Below are positions 50,473 to 59,573 of a stretch of 64,000 bases of DNA, in pieces. The stretch covers positions 24,724 through 88,723 of the forward strand of contig JAKSKV010000010.1 in the NCBI GenBank assembly GCA_024401555.1. Reading direction: 5' to 3'. The translations under genes and the position numbers were made by a program. The notes under the pieces are model-generated. The model did not search any database, was not told the origin of the DNA, and saw nothing but the letters and a program-made list of their open reading frames with translations. The DNA is from Paludibacteraceae bacterium. Its GTDB lineage: Bacteria > Bacteroidota > Bacteroidia > Bacteroidales > Paludibacteraceae. Numbering within the stretch: position 1 is the stretch's first letter; every line of letters starts with the position of its first letter.

Positions 50473-51378
50473 ATGTTTGGATTGAAGAAAAAATGGCATG
50501 ATTTTATGAACAACGAGGCGTTGAAGCATAAGATATATATGATTATCTATGATACCGATACGCCTCTGGGAAAGACCTTCGATGTCTTTTTGATTGGATT
50601 TATCATGGTGAGCGTAGGGGTGGTTATCCTCGAAAGTCTTGCCTTTTTCCCTCCTTCGTTCAAGGAATTCCTTTCCGTCTTGGAGTGGGTGTTCACGATA
50701 TTCTTCACGATTGAGTATCTGTTGAGGCTCTATTGTTCGCCCAAGCCGAAAGAGTATATATTCAGTTTCTTCGGAGTGGTCGATTTGCTGGCTACTGTGC
50801 CGACCTATCTGGGATTCATCTTCCCGAACGCGCATGGTTTGTTGACCATTCGTATTCTCCGATTGATACGCGTATTCCGTGTCTTTAAGCTTTTTACCTT
50901 TTGGCATGAAGGCGAGATCTTGTTGACTGCATTGAGGTCTAGTTTCCGAAAAATCACGGTATTTTTCGTTTTTGTTCTTTTGCTTGTCATTTGCATCGGT
51001 ACGGTGATGTATATGGTGGAGGGAGGAATAGAAGGCAGTAGTTTCAGTGATATCCCAAGTAGTATCTATTGGGCAATCGTTACCACCACTACAGTAGGTT
51101 ATGGCGATATAACCCCTATGACGGGTATGGGACGCTTCCTCTCCGCTTTTGTGATGCTTTTAGGTTACACGGTTTTGGCGGTCCCTACGGGTATCGTTTC
51201 TGCGCAGATGATCACCCAAAAGAAGAAAATCTCCATGAAACCATGCCCTCATTGCCACAAGACTGGCCACGATGAGGATGCTGTATTCTGCCGATATTGC
51301 GGAAAAAGACTCATTGACGATGAGTCGGACGGCTTCGATGAGGAGGAGATCATCACACAAGAGGGTGAAATAAAATAA
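50473..51378 (+). CDS. Voltage-gated K+ channel-like protein with C-terminal zinc ribbon
   Basis: 301 residues. Six membrane helices: S1 from about 36 (TFDVFLIGFIMVSVGVVIL), S4 with Arg residues every third position (IRILRLIRVFRVFKLF, 127-141), and the pore with the selectivity filter TTVGYGD (206-212). After S6 (FVMLLGYTVLAVPTGIVSAQ) the cytoplasmic tail carries a zinc ribbon (CPHCHKTGHDEDAVFCRYC, Cys258/261/273/276) and an acidic end. KvAP-type channels usually lack this ribbon. It would conduct K+ across the inner membrane; the ribbon may sense metal or redox state or help assembly. Lies 27 bp after mntP. Confidence 0.9.
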   Translation: MFGLKKKWHDFMNNEALKHKIYMIIYDTDTPLGKTFDVFLIGFIMVSVGVVILESLAFFPPSFKEFLSVLEWVFTIFFTIEYLLRLYCSPKPKEYIFSFFGVVDLLATVPTYLGFIFPNAHGLLTIRILRLIRVFRVFKLFTFWHEGEILLTALRSSFRKITVFFVFVLLLVICIGTVMYMVEGGIEGSSFSDIPSSIYWAIVTTTTVGYGDITPMTGMGRFLSAFVMLLGYTVLAVPTGIVSAQMITQKKKISMKPCPHCHKTGHDEDAVFCRYCGKRLIDDESDGFDEEEIITQEGEIK

Positions 51379-51430
51379 ATCGAGTAGGAGCGTGTTGTTG
51401 AATGCACCCTAATCCAATCCAGTTGAAACC

Positions 51431-51841
51431 ATGGTAAGAGAAATTATGCGTGACCCATTGTTCTTGGCGCAGAAATCAGTGGCTGCGACTGAGGCTGATA
51501 GGGAGGTGGCGAAAGATCTGTTGGATACCTTGCGTGCCCATCTGGATGGCTGCGTCGGTATGGCGGCCAATATGATTGGTGTGCTCAAAAACATTATCGT
51601 CATCTGTGACGGCAACAAACAGGTGGTCTTGATCAATCCGGTCATTACCATGAAGTCGAGGCCCTATCCTGCGGAGGAGGGTTGTCTCTCTTTGCCAGGG
51701 GTAAAGAAGACCATTCGCTATGAGGAGATAGCCGTTGAGTTCCAAGATATTGATTTTAAGCCTAAGAAGAAGAGATATACGGGGTGGACAGCCCAAATCA
51801 TCCAACACGAAGTGGACCATTGCAATGGGGTGCTGATATGA
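51431..51841 (+). CDS. Peptide deformylase-like protein (short subfamily)
   Basis: 136 residues, normal for the short branch. Motif 1 is GMAANMIGV (43-51), where the usual Gln of GxGxAAxQ is Met48. Motif 2 is EEGCLSLPG with the metal-ligand Cys (84-85 region), and motif 3 is QHEVDH (His126, Glu127, His130). Two metal-binding His and the catalytic Glu are intact. A normal PDF removes the formyl group from N-terminal Met; this subfamily, from memory common in Clostridia and Bacteroidota, may have another peptide substrate. It starts 52 bp after the K+ channel gene. Confidence 0.85.
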   Translation: MVREIMRDPLFLAQKSVAATEADREVAKDLLDTLRAHLDGCVGMAANMIGVLKNIIVICDGNKQVVLINPVITMKSRPYPAEEGCLSLPGVKKTIRYEEIAVEFQDIDFKPKKKRYTGWTAQIIQHEVDHCNGVLI

Positions 51842-51867
51842 TGTTGTGAGAGTTTTCTGGAAAAATT

Positions 51868-51906
51868 AAGCGAGGATCCATCCTATGATGAATCCTCGCT
51901 TTCTAT
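51868..51906. terminator. Terminator between the deformylase-like and cvfB genes
   Basis: AAGCGAGGAT pairs with ATCCTCGCTT; A/T-rich flanks on both sides allow bidirectional use. Confidence 0.8.
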
Positions 51907-51922
51907 TTGTACGGGGAGCGTC

Positions 51923-52765
51923 TTATTCTCCCTTCTCGTTCAATCTAATACCATCCTCTCCGAGGGTGATGATTCGTTGCTTGTAGAGCGTTCCAAGGGT
52001 TTTCTTGAAGGCCTTCTTGCTGCATCCGAAAGTGTTGTAGATGATGTCGGAATCTGTCTTGTCATTCATCGGAAGATAGCCTCCTCTGCGCTTCAGCTCC
52101 TCCAAAATCTGCTCGCTGATGTTGTCCACCACCTTGTAGCCTTGTGGTTGCAACGCAATATCGATCTTGCCGTCCTCACGCACCGCTTTGACGTATGCCT
52201 TGGTACGCATCGCAAAATCGATGTGCTCAAATATCTCATTGTGATAGATGAGTCCCCAATGGGCGTCATCCACAATTACTTTGTAACCCAGGGAGGTCTC
52301 CTTCACAACCAATATCTCCACCTCATCATTCATTGCGTAGGTGGGTTTGTCCAAATCCAAGAAGTCATCCACATGCATGCTGGCTATTACCTGCTCCGTC
52401 TTGTGGTCGTAGAAGACATGCACTAGATAGGTGTCTCCTAAGTTGATTTTGCTGGTTTGTTCCTTGGAAGGAAGGAAGAGTTTCCGCTTTAATCCCCAAT
52501 CGAGTAGGGCACCTGCGGATGATACTTGCGTCACCGAAAGGAACTCGAATTCGCCAGCGATGGCGTAGGGGAGTTTGGCGGAACCGATTGTCCTACGCTC
52601 CGCATCCTTGTAAACGAATATTTTCACCTCGTCACCCACGGCAGGTTCCTCTTTGAAATCCTCCGTAGGCACCTTGATCGCCTCTCCGTCATCCGCGATG
52701 ACAGTTACCATGTTCGGACCGATATTCTCTACGGTCAGTTTGTTTATTTTTCCTATTTCAACCAT
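51923..52765 (-). CDS. CvfB-family RNA-binding protein
   Basis: 280 residues. Three S1-like domains and a winged-helix end: VEIGKINKLTVENIGPNMVT, GDEVKIFVYKDAERRTIGSA, the second S1 with AGALLDWGLKRKLFLPSKEQ and VIASMHVDDFL, the third with DDAHWGLIYHNEIFEHI, and the C-terminal SDSDIIYNTFGCSKKAFKKT-type helices. In Staphylococcus aureus CvfB influences virulence gene expression and binds RNA. Here it is cytoplasmic and probably post-transcriptional. It begins 2 bp after the AsmA-family gene stop on the same strand, so the two are co-transcribed. Confidence 0.88.
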   Translation of the reverse strand: MVEIGKINKLTVENIGPNMVTVIADDGEAIKVPTEDFKEEPAVGDEVKIFVYKDAERRTIGSAKLPYAIAGEFEFLSVTQVSSAGALLDWGLKRKLFLPSKEQTSKINLGDTYLVHVFYDHKTEQVIASMHVDDFLDLDKPTYAMNDEVEILVVKETSLGYKVIVDDAHWGLIYHNEIFEHIDFAMRTKAYVKAVREDGKIDIALQPQGYKVVDNISEQILEELKRRGGYLPMNDKTDSDIIYNTFGCSKKAFKKTLGTLYKQRIITLGEDGIRLNEKGE

Positions 52766-52767
52766 AA

Positions 52768-55635
52768 TTATTCTGCTGTTTTTATGCTGCCGGTGGCAGA
52801 TGCCTTGGTGATGAGCGCATCACCGTTCTTCTCCGCATTTTGAACGAGTTTGTCTCCTGCGGCAGTTGCGTCGGCTTTCATCTTGGCAGCTTGTTCTTGC
52901 ATCTTCTTCACGCTTGCTTCGCCTGTCTTCTGGGCAGCCTTCTTGGCTAATGGATTGGCCGCTTTTTCCTCCATCTTCTTGGCGTTGTTTTGCGCCTCTT
53001 CCACCAGTTTGTTACCTGCCTTTTCTGCATCAGCGATCAACTTTTCGCGTTGCTTTTGCGCATCAGCGACCATCTTCTCCTTTTGCTCCTTAGCGACGGC
53101 GATTGCCTTCTCCTTCGCCTTGTCAACCACCTCTGTCACCTTTTCTGTCACTTTCTCTTTGATGGCCTCGACGGTGGATGCAGCACCGACGGTTACCTTT
53201 GGCGAAGTGAATGTTCCGCCGATCTTCACGTCGAATGCCACAGGAATCTTGTCTGTGATCGATTTCAAGGATACGGTGGTGATGTAATCCAATGTCTGGT
53301 CCAAACCGGATGATCCGGATACTTTCAACAAGGCGGTCTGGATGGCTGTCTCGAATGGATTGATCTCCAAACGACCGTCTTTGATGACGAATTGGATGTT
53401 GAGGTCTTTGATCTTCGGATTCTTCAATGGATCGTAGTTGACCTTCTCCGCAATGATGCCAAGCGCCTTGACAGCCTTCAAACCGACCTCTTTGGAGATG
53501 AATTTACCCTTTCCGTTTACCGTGGAAAGGTTGGGCGACATCGCATGGTCCAATTTAGAATCGAACTTCAGACTCATGGAACAATATCCGTCGGCATCCG
53601 ACAACATAGGCGCGATCTTCTTGGCTGTCGTCACCTTTGAGAAGACCTCGGAGATCTTCATGCTGTTCACACCCAAGTCCAAATCCACCTTTGGCGCCAA
53701 TGTGTCTTGCACATTGTAATCTCCCTTGACATTGAAGGCTCCGCCCAATGCGTTACCCGCCAAGTTTTGGATCTTCGCGCATTTCTCCTTCAAGGTGAGG
53801 TTTCCTTTGAGGTCGGATATCTCGATGCCCTCATAGATCAACTTCGCGATGTTGGTATTTAGGGCGAAATCGATGTTGGCTGGGATGTCGATCACAGATT
53901 GCGCTGAAGTGTTTTGATTTGCCTCCGCAGGTGCCTCTTCACTGCTTTCGCCGATGAGCTCGGTGACATTGAGATAGTTGGACTTCACATCCAAACTACC
54001 TTTGATGGTCTCTCCTCTTACAATGTATTGTAGGAAGTTCTGAAGCTTACCTGCCAAAGACAAATCGCTCTTGCCAAGAGAGAGGTTGGCAGCCATGTTC
54101 ACGTTTTGCGAGTTGAAGTCCAAGTTGGCGTTGTTCACGTTCACGTCGTAGTCGATTGACTTCGCTTTCATCACAAAGTCCTTCAGATTGAGCGATCCCA
54201 AGATTGAGAACCTGTCGTATTGCTCCTTGTCCACGTAAGACATCTTTCCGTTCGCCTTCAAGGCTGCCGAGAGGATACCATTCAATTTCATGTCCTCCAA
54301 TTTGACCACTTGGGAGATCTTGCCGAAATCGATGGTGCCGTTGGTGGCGAACTTGAAGTCTGGATCAGAAATTGGTGTCTTGACGAGCAATTTCACCTCG
54401 AACGGATTGCCAGCCATTTTCAAAGCTAACTTCTCTACGTTGAGGGTAGTGGAGTCGGTGATGTTGCCTGGGTTAGAGATGTTGGCCGTGATGTTGATGT
54501 CGTTCACTGAACTTGGCAGGTCTGGATATTTGAACATAGCGTTCTTGATGTTCAAGTCCGCATTGAATGCGGGAAGCGTGTCGCCTACCATGCGTCCCTT
54601 GGCGGTCGCTGCGAGAGATACCTCGCCCGCTGTCTTCAAAGAGGCGAAATCCTGTGCGTAGATGGCCGGAATCAAGGAGAGGATCTGCTTGAAATCGATG
54701 TTTGGTGTCTTTACCGCCAAATCCATATCGATGGCCGAAGAGTCGAGCAGTTGGACGAATCCGGAGAAGTTGGCTACGATTTCATTCAAAGAGATGGAGT
54801 TCTCCCCGAAGGTATATTTGTCGTTGTCCAAATCTGCGGATAGGGTAATGTCTGCTTGGGTTTTCGCCTTGTTGAGGTATGGGATGTTGCCCATGGCAAA
54901 AGAGGTGGAATCGACACTTGCGCCTAATCGGATGTCGGCCACATTGCCGTTCATCTTTCCGCTGATGTCCAACCCTGCCTTCTCCAAGAGCAGGTTCATT
55001 ACCGATTTCTCATCCGTGTATTGTACTTTGTCGAATGCTAATTTGAAGGTTTTGATGTTGGCGAGCGTCTCGGTGTCGAGGGCGAGATCTCCCACCAAAT
55101 TTAGGTTGAGATGGTCTGCGGAGGCGCTCATACTATCCTTTCTGTCGTCGTATGTGGCGCAGAGGTTCTCGATGATGAGTTTGTCCAACGCCAATTGGAT
55201 GGCGCCGCCATTGGATTCCTCCGTCTCTTCCTCTTCCTCGTCGCTTTTGATTATATCCCAGTTGGCCGTTCCCTGTTCGTTCACCTTGGCGTGAAGGGTT
55301 GGATCGATGACCTCCACTGAGTTGATGACGTAGGTCTCTTTCAACAAACTGGAGAGGTCGATTACGACCTTTACTTTTCCGACATTAGCTAAAGTGTCTC
55401 CTTGAAAATCCTCTTTGCCGATCAGTCCGACTTGGTCGATTGATACCGACGCGTTAGGAAAATTGCTGAAGAAGTTCATGGAGAGGTCGCCCATGTAGAA
55501 TTCGGCGTTCAGCATATCGTTCACGGCTGTGACGATCGCCTCCTTCACTTTACCTTTGAAAAGGAAAGGTAGAATGGCAAGTAGTAGGATGATTACTAAA
55601 AGAGAGATTCCTCCAATCTTAAGAATGCGTTTCAT
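52768..55635 (-). CDS. AsmA-family protein with C-terminal 11-residue repeats
   Basis: 955 residues. N-terminal membrane anchor (ISLLVIILLLAILPFLF), then a long periplasmic AsmA/TamB-like beta-rich domain (about 30-800; SFFSNFPNASVSIDQVGLIG, DINITANISNPGNITDSTTL, LKGNLTLKEKCAKIQNLAGN). The last 108 residues are a Lys/Ala/Glu-rich helix with near-perfect 11-residue units (AKEQKEKMVAD, AQKQREKLIAD, AEKAGNKLVEE, AQNNAKKMEEK at 848-891). AsmA proteins form lipid-transfer bridges in the envelope; the hendecad tail is unusual and may bind lipid or the cell wall. cvfB follows 2 bp downstream. Confidence 0.87.
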   Translation of the reverse strand: MKRILKIGGISLLVIILLLAILPFLFKGKVKEAIVTAVNDMLNAEFYMGDLSMNFFSNFPNASVSIDQVGLIGKEDFQGDTLANVGKVKVVIDLSSLLKETYVINSVEVIDPTLHAKVNEQGTANWDIIKSDEEEEETEESNGGAIQLALDKLIIENLCATYDDRKDSMSASADHLNLNLVGDLALDTETLANIKTFKLAFDKVQYTDEKSVMNLLLEKAGLDISGKMNGNVADIRLGASVDSTSFAMGNIPYLNKAKTQADITLSADLDNDKYTFGENSISLNEIVANFSGFVQLLDSSAIDMDLAVKTPNIDFKQILSLIPAIYAQDFASLKTAGEVSLAATAKGRMVGDTLPAFNADLNIKNAMFKYPDLPSSVNDINITANISNPGNITDSTTLNVEKLALKMAGNPFEVKLLVKTPISDPDFKFATNGTIDFGKISQVVKLEDMKLNGILSAALKANGKMSYVDKEQYDRFSILGSLNLKDFVMKAKSIDYDVNVNNANLDFNSQNVNMAANLSLGKSDLSLAGKLQNFLQYIVRGETIKGSLDVKSNYLNVTELIGESSEEAPAEANQNTSAQSVIDIPANIDFALNTNIAKLIYEGIEISDLKGNLTLKEKCAKIQNLAGNALGGAFNVKGDYNVQDTLAPKVDLDLGVNSMKISEVFSKVTTAKKIAPMLSDADGYCSMSLKFDSKLDHAMSPNLSTVNGKGKFISKEVGLKAVKALGIIAEKVNYDPLKNPKIKDLNIQFVIKDGRLEINPFETAIQTALLKVSGSSGLDQTLDYITTVSLKSITDKIPVAFDVKIGGTFTSPKVTVGAASTVEAIKEKVTEKVTEVVDKAKEKAIAVAKEQKEKMVADAQKQREKLIADAEKAGNKLVEEAQNNAKKMEEKAANPLAKKAAQKTGEASVKKMQEQAAKMKADATAAGDKLVQNAEKNGDALITKASATGSIKTAE

Positions 55636-55677
55636 ATTCTGTTTTTGTTAATAGTATTCCCTATAAAAATTGTTTCG

Positions 55678-55685
55678 CAAAGATA
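55678..55685 (-). promoter_or_regulatory. -7 box of the AsmA-cvfB operon
   Basis: Minus strand reads TATCTTTG, 42 bp before the AsmA start codon at 55635. Confidence 0.68.
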
Positions 55686-55814
55686 CGCTTAATTTTTATA
55701 TTAAGGTAAGAAACATGGTTGATGTTGTGTGAAATAAAATTAAAAATGAAATTATGTTGAAAAAAAGGAGTGTACTTTTTCCTTGTTTTTCAAATGAGGA
55801 GAAATATTTTTTAC

Positions 55815-55822
55815 TAATTTTG
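55815..55822 (+). promoter_or_regulatory. -7 box of nifJ
   Basis: TAATTTTG lies 71 bp before the ATG at 55894. Confidence 0.65.
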
Positions 55823-55893
55823 CGTTTTGTGTTGGGGAGTGTATTCTCCAATGCCACAGAGTTCGTATTTTTTATTGTTCAATTTATATAATT

Positions 55894-58800
55894 ATGGCTA
55901 AAGAAAAGAAATTCATCACTTGTGATGGTAACCAAGCCGCTGCTCATATTTCATATATGTTTAGCGAGTGCGCTTGTATCTACCCAATCACACCTTCGTC
56001 TACAATGGCGGAGTATGTAGACGAGTGGGCTGCTCAAGGTCGCAAGAACATCTTCGGCGAGACAGTGTCAGTTACAGAAATGCAATCAGAGGCTGGTGCA
56101 GCTGGTGCGGTTCACGGTGCAATCCAAGCTGGTGCTTTGACATCAACATACACCGCTTCTCAAGGTTTGTTGTTGATGATCCCTAACATGTACAAGATCG
56201 CGGCTGAGAAGATGCCTGCGGTATTCCATGTTTCTGCTCGTACCATCGCTTCTCACACACTTTGTATCTTCGGTGACCACCAAGACGTTTACGCTTGTCG
56301 TCAAACCGGTTTCGCTATGTTGGCTGAGGGTTCAGTTCAAGAGGTGATGGATTTGGCAGGTGTCGCTCACTTGTCAACTATCAAGTCTCAAGTTCCATTC
56401 TTGAACTTCTTCGACGGTTTCCGTACTTCTCACGAGATCCAAAAGATCGAGATGTTGGAGAACGACGATTTGGCTCCACTTATCGACCAAGAGAAGTTGG
56501 CTGAGTTCCGTCAACGCGCGCTCTCTCCACTCCACCCGGTAATGCGTGGTATGGCTGAGAACCCTGATACATTCTTTACTCACCGTGAGTCTTGCAACAC
56601 AATGTACAACAATGTGCCTGCAATCGTAGAGAACTACATGAAGGAGATCTCTAAGATCACCGGCCGTGAGTACAACTTGTTCGACTACTATGGAGCAAAG
56701 GATGCTGAGTACGTGATCGTCGCTATGGGTTCAGTTACAGAGTGTATCCGCGAGACCATCGACTACTTGACTAAGCAAGGCAAGAAGGTCGGTTTGGTTG
56801 CAGTTCACTTGTTCCGTCCATTCTCAACTAAGCACTTGCTCGCTGCTGTTCCTTCTTCTTGTAAGGTTCTTACCGTTTTGGATAGAACTAAGGAGCCAGG
56901 TGCAAACGGAGATCCTTTGTATTTGGATGTATGCGAGTCTTACAACGGTGTTAAGAACGCTCCTAAGATCGTCGCTGGTCGTTATGGTTTGGGATCAAAC
57001 GATACCACTCCTGCTCAAATGATCGCGGTTTACGAGAATATGGCTATGAACGAGCCTAAGCACCACTTCACCGTAGGTATCGTGGATGACGTTACCTTCA
57101 CTTCACTTCCTAAGAAGGAGGAGATCGCGGTTTCTGGTGACGGTATGTTCGAGGCTAAGTTCTTCGGTTTGGGTGCTGACGGTACCGTAGGTGCTAACAA
57201 GAACTCAATCAAGATCATCGGTGACAACACCAACAAGTATTGCCAAGCATACTTCTCTTACGACTCTAAGAAGTCTGGAGGTTTCACTTGCTCTCACTTG
57301 CGTTTCGGTGACAACCAAATCCGTTCAACTTATTTGGTAACTACTCCTAACTTCGTAGCATGCCACGTTCAAGCTTACTTGAAGATGTACGATGTAACCC
57401 GTGGTCTTCGTAAGAATGGTACATTCCTTTTGAACACTATCTGGGATGGCGAGGAGTTGGCTAAGAACTTGCCAAACAATGTAAAGAGATATTTCGCGCA
57501 AAACAATATCACAGTTTACTACATCAACGCTACTAAGATCGCTCAAGAGATCGGTTTGGGTAACAGAACTAACACTGTGCTTCAATCCGCATTCTTCCGC
57601 ATCACTGGTGTAATCCCTACTGAGTTGGCTGTTGAGCAAATGAAGAAGTTCATCGTTAAGTCATTCGGTAAGAAGGGTGAGGATGTTGTAAACAAGAACT
57701 ACGCTGCAGTTGACCGTGGTGGTGAGTACAAGCAATTGGCTGTAGATCCTTCATGGGCTAACTTGGCAGACGATAAGGCTCCTGCTAACAACGATCCTGA
57801 GTTCATCAACAAGGTGGTTCGTCCTATCAATGCACAAAACGGTGACTTGTTGCCAGTTTCAGCATTCAAGGGCATCGAGGATGGTGAGTGGCCTGCAGGT
57901 ACTGCAGCTTATGAGAAGCGTGGTGTATCCGCATTCGTTCCTGCATGGAACGCTGCTGACTGTGTTCAATGTAACAAGTGTGCATTCGTTTGTCCTCACG
58001 CATGTATCCGTCCAATCGTTATGACTGACGATGAGGCTAAGGGCATGAACGGTGAGATGATCGAGATGAAGGCTCCTGCCGCTATGAAGGGCATGAAGTT
58101 CCGTATGCAAGTTGGTGTTATGGACTGCTTGGGTTGCGGTAACTGTGTTGACGTATGTATGGGTAACAACCCAGAGAAGGGTAAGCAAGCGCTTAAGATG
58201 GTTCCATTCGATCCAGAATCTCAATCTGCTGCTGTTGAGGCTGCAAACTGGGAGTACGGTGTGAAGAAGGTATCTAGCAAGCAAGCTTTGGTTGATATCA
58301 CCGCTAACCCTAAGAACTCTCAGTTCGCTACTCCATTGTTCGAGTTCTCAGGAGCTTGTTCAGGTTGTGGTGAGACTCCATACGTGAAATTGCTTTCTCA
58401 ATTGTTCGGTAACCGTCAAATCGTTGCCAACGCTACTGGATGTTCTTCTATCTACTCTGGTTCTATTCCTTCAACTCCTTATACTACTAACGAGAAGGGT
58501 CAAGGTCCTGCTTGGGCTAACTCTTTGTTCGAGGACTTCTGCGAGTTCGGTTTGGGTATGGAATTGGCTAACGAGAAGATGCGTGAGCGTATCGTTAAGA
58601 TCATGAACGAGGCTATCGCTGCTGATTGCACTCCTGCTGAGGCTAAGGAGTTGTTCAAGGCTTGGATTGAGAATAAGGAAGACGCTGCTAAGTCAGCTGA
58701 GATCTGCGAGAAGATCTTCCCTATGGTTGACGCTAACAAGGATAAGTGCAACCACTGCAAGCAATTGTCAGAGTTGAAGGGTTACATGATCAAGCGTTCT

Positions 58801-59451
58801 CAATGGATCATCGGTGGTGACGGTGCTTCTTACGATATCGGTTACGGAGGTTTGGATCACGTGATCGCATCCGGTAAGAACGTTAACATCTTGGTATTGG
58901 ATACTGAGGTTTACTCTAACACTGGAGGTCAATCTTCTAAGGCTACTCCTCTTGGCGCAATCGCTAAGTTCGCCGCATCTGGTAAGAGAGTACGTAAGAA
59001 GGATTTGGGTATGATCGCTACTACTTACGGTTATGTGTATGTCGCACAAATCGCTATGGGTGCTGATCCTGCTCAATGTTTGAAGGCTATCAAGGAGGCT
59101 GAGGCATACGATGGACCATCTTTGGTTATCGCATACGCTCCATGTATCAACCACGGTTTGAAGGCTGGTATGGGCAAGGCTCAAGCAGAGGAGGCTAAGG
59201 CTGTTGAGTGCGGTTACTGGCACTTGTGGAGATTCAACCCAGAATTGGAAGCTGAGGGCAAGAATCCATTCTCATTGGATTCTAAGGAGCCTGATTACAG
59301 CAAGTTCCAAGACTTCTTGAAGGGTGAGGTACGTTACGCTTCTGTTATGAAGCAATTCCCTAACGAGGCACAAGAGTTGTTCAACGCCTCTGAGGAGATG
59401 GCTAAGAAGCGCTACCAATCATACATCCGTATGAGCAAGATGGAATATTAA
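55894..59451 (+). CDS. nifJ: Pyruvate:ferredoxin (flavodoxin) oxidoreductase
   Basis: 1185 residues, single-chain PFOR. N-terminal domain with ITPSSTMAEYVDEWA, the CoA-side domains, the clustered Cys of two [4Fe-4S] clusters (CVQCNKCAFVCPHAC and CLGCGNCVDVCMGN), then the TPP domain with GACSGCGETPYVKLL and the metal/diphosphate segment GGDGASYDIGYGG plus EVYSNTGGQSSKATP. It oxidises pyruvate to acetyl-CoA and CO2 with reduced ferredoxin, in the cytoplasm of an anaerobe. Codons are strongly restricted (AAG, TTC, GCT, GGT), a sign of very high expression compared with neighbours. Confidence 0.97.
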   Translation: MAKEKKFITCDGNQAAAHISYMFSECACIYPITPSSTMAEYVDEWAAQGRKNIFGETVSVTEMQSEAGAAGAVHGAIQAGALTSTYTASQGLLLMIPNMYKIAAEKMPAVFHVSARTIASHTLCIFGDHQDVYACRQTGFAMLAEGSVQEVMDLAGVAHLSTIKSQVPFLNFFDGFRTSHEIQKIEMLENDDLAPLIDQEKLAEFRQRALSPLHPVMRGMAENPDTFFTHRESCNTMYNNVPAIVENYMKEISKITGREYNLFDYYGAKDAEYVIVAMGSVTECIRETIDYLTKQGKKVGLVAVHLFRPFSTKHLLAAVPSSCKVLTVLDRTKEPGANGDPLYLDVCESYNGVKNAPKIVAGRYGLGSNDTTPAQMIAVYENMAMNEPKHHFTVGIVDDVTFTSLPKKEEIAVSGDGMFEAKFFGLGADGTVGANKNSIKIIGDNTNKYCQAYFSYDSKKSGGFTCSHLRFGDNQIRSTYLVTTPNFVACHVQAYLKMYDVTRGLRKNGTFLLNTIWDGEELAKNLPNNVKRYFAQNNITVYYINATKIAQEIGLGNRTNTVLQSAFFRITGVIPTELAVEQMKKFIVKSFGKKGEDVVNKNYAAVDRGGEYKQLAVDPSWANLADDKAPANNDPEFINKVVRPINAQNGDLLPVSAFKGIEDGEWPAGTAAYEKRGVSAFVPAWNAADCVQCNKCAFVCPHACIRPIVMTDDEAKGMNGEMIEMKAPAAMKGMKFRMQVGVMDCLGCGNCVDVCMGNNPEKGKQALKMVPFDPESQSAAVEAANWEYGVKKVSSKQALVDITANPKNSQFATPLFEFSGACSGCGETPYVKLLSQLFGNRQIVANATGCSSIYSGSIPSTPYTTNEKGQGPAWANSLFEDFCEFGLGMELANEKMRERIVKIMNEAIAADCTPAEAKELFKAWIENKEDAAKSAEICEKIFPMVDANKDKCNHCKQLSELKGYMIKRSQWIIGGDGASYDIGYGGLDHVIASGKNVNILVLDTEVYSNTGGQSSKATPLGAIAKFAASGKRVRKKDLGMIATTYGYVYVAQIAMGADPAQCLKAIKEAEAYDGPSLVIAYAPCINHGLKAGMGKAQAEEAKAVECGYWHLWRFNPELEAEGKNPFSLDSKEPDYSKFQDFLKGEVRYASVMKQFPNEAQELFNASEEMAKKRYQSYIRMSKMEY

Positions 59452-59471
59452 TAGATAATCCATTCAATATG

Positions 59472-59503
59472 AAGGGCGGCATTGCAAAATGTCGCCCTTT
59501 TTG
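59472..59503 (+). terminator. Terminator of nifJ
   Basis: AAGGGCG...CATT pairs with AATG...CGCCCTT around GCAA, followed by a T-run. Confidence 0.88.
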
Positions 59504-59543
59504 TTTATGGAATCGGCCCCTATTGTCCAATCGATTTATTGCG

Positions 59544-59551
59544 TATATTTG
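59544..59551 (+). promoter_or_regulatory. -7 box of the 59574 lipoprotein gene
   Basis: TATATTTG lies 22 bp before the ATG at 59574 and inside the longer open frame that begins at 59469. Confidence 0.65.
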
Positions 59552-59573
59552 CGATGATTCATCAAAAGACTAT

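Noticed and set aside
52850-55320. Plus-strand frames rich in Ser/Phe/Leu along the AsmA gene
   Set aside because: They mirror the repetitive AsmA coding sequence on the other strand.
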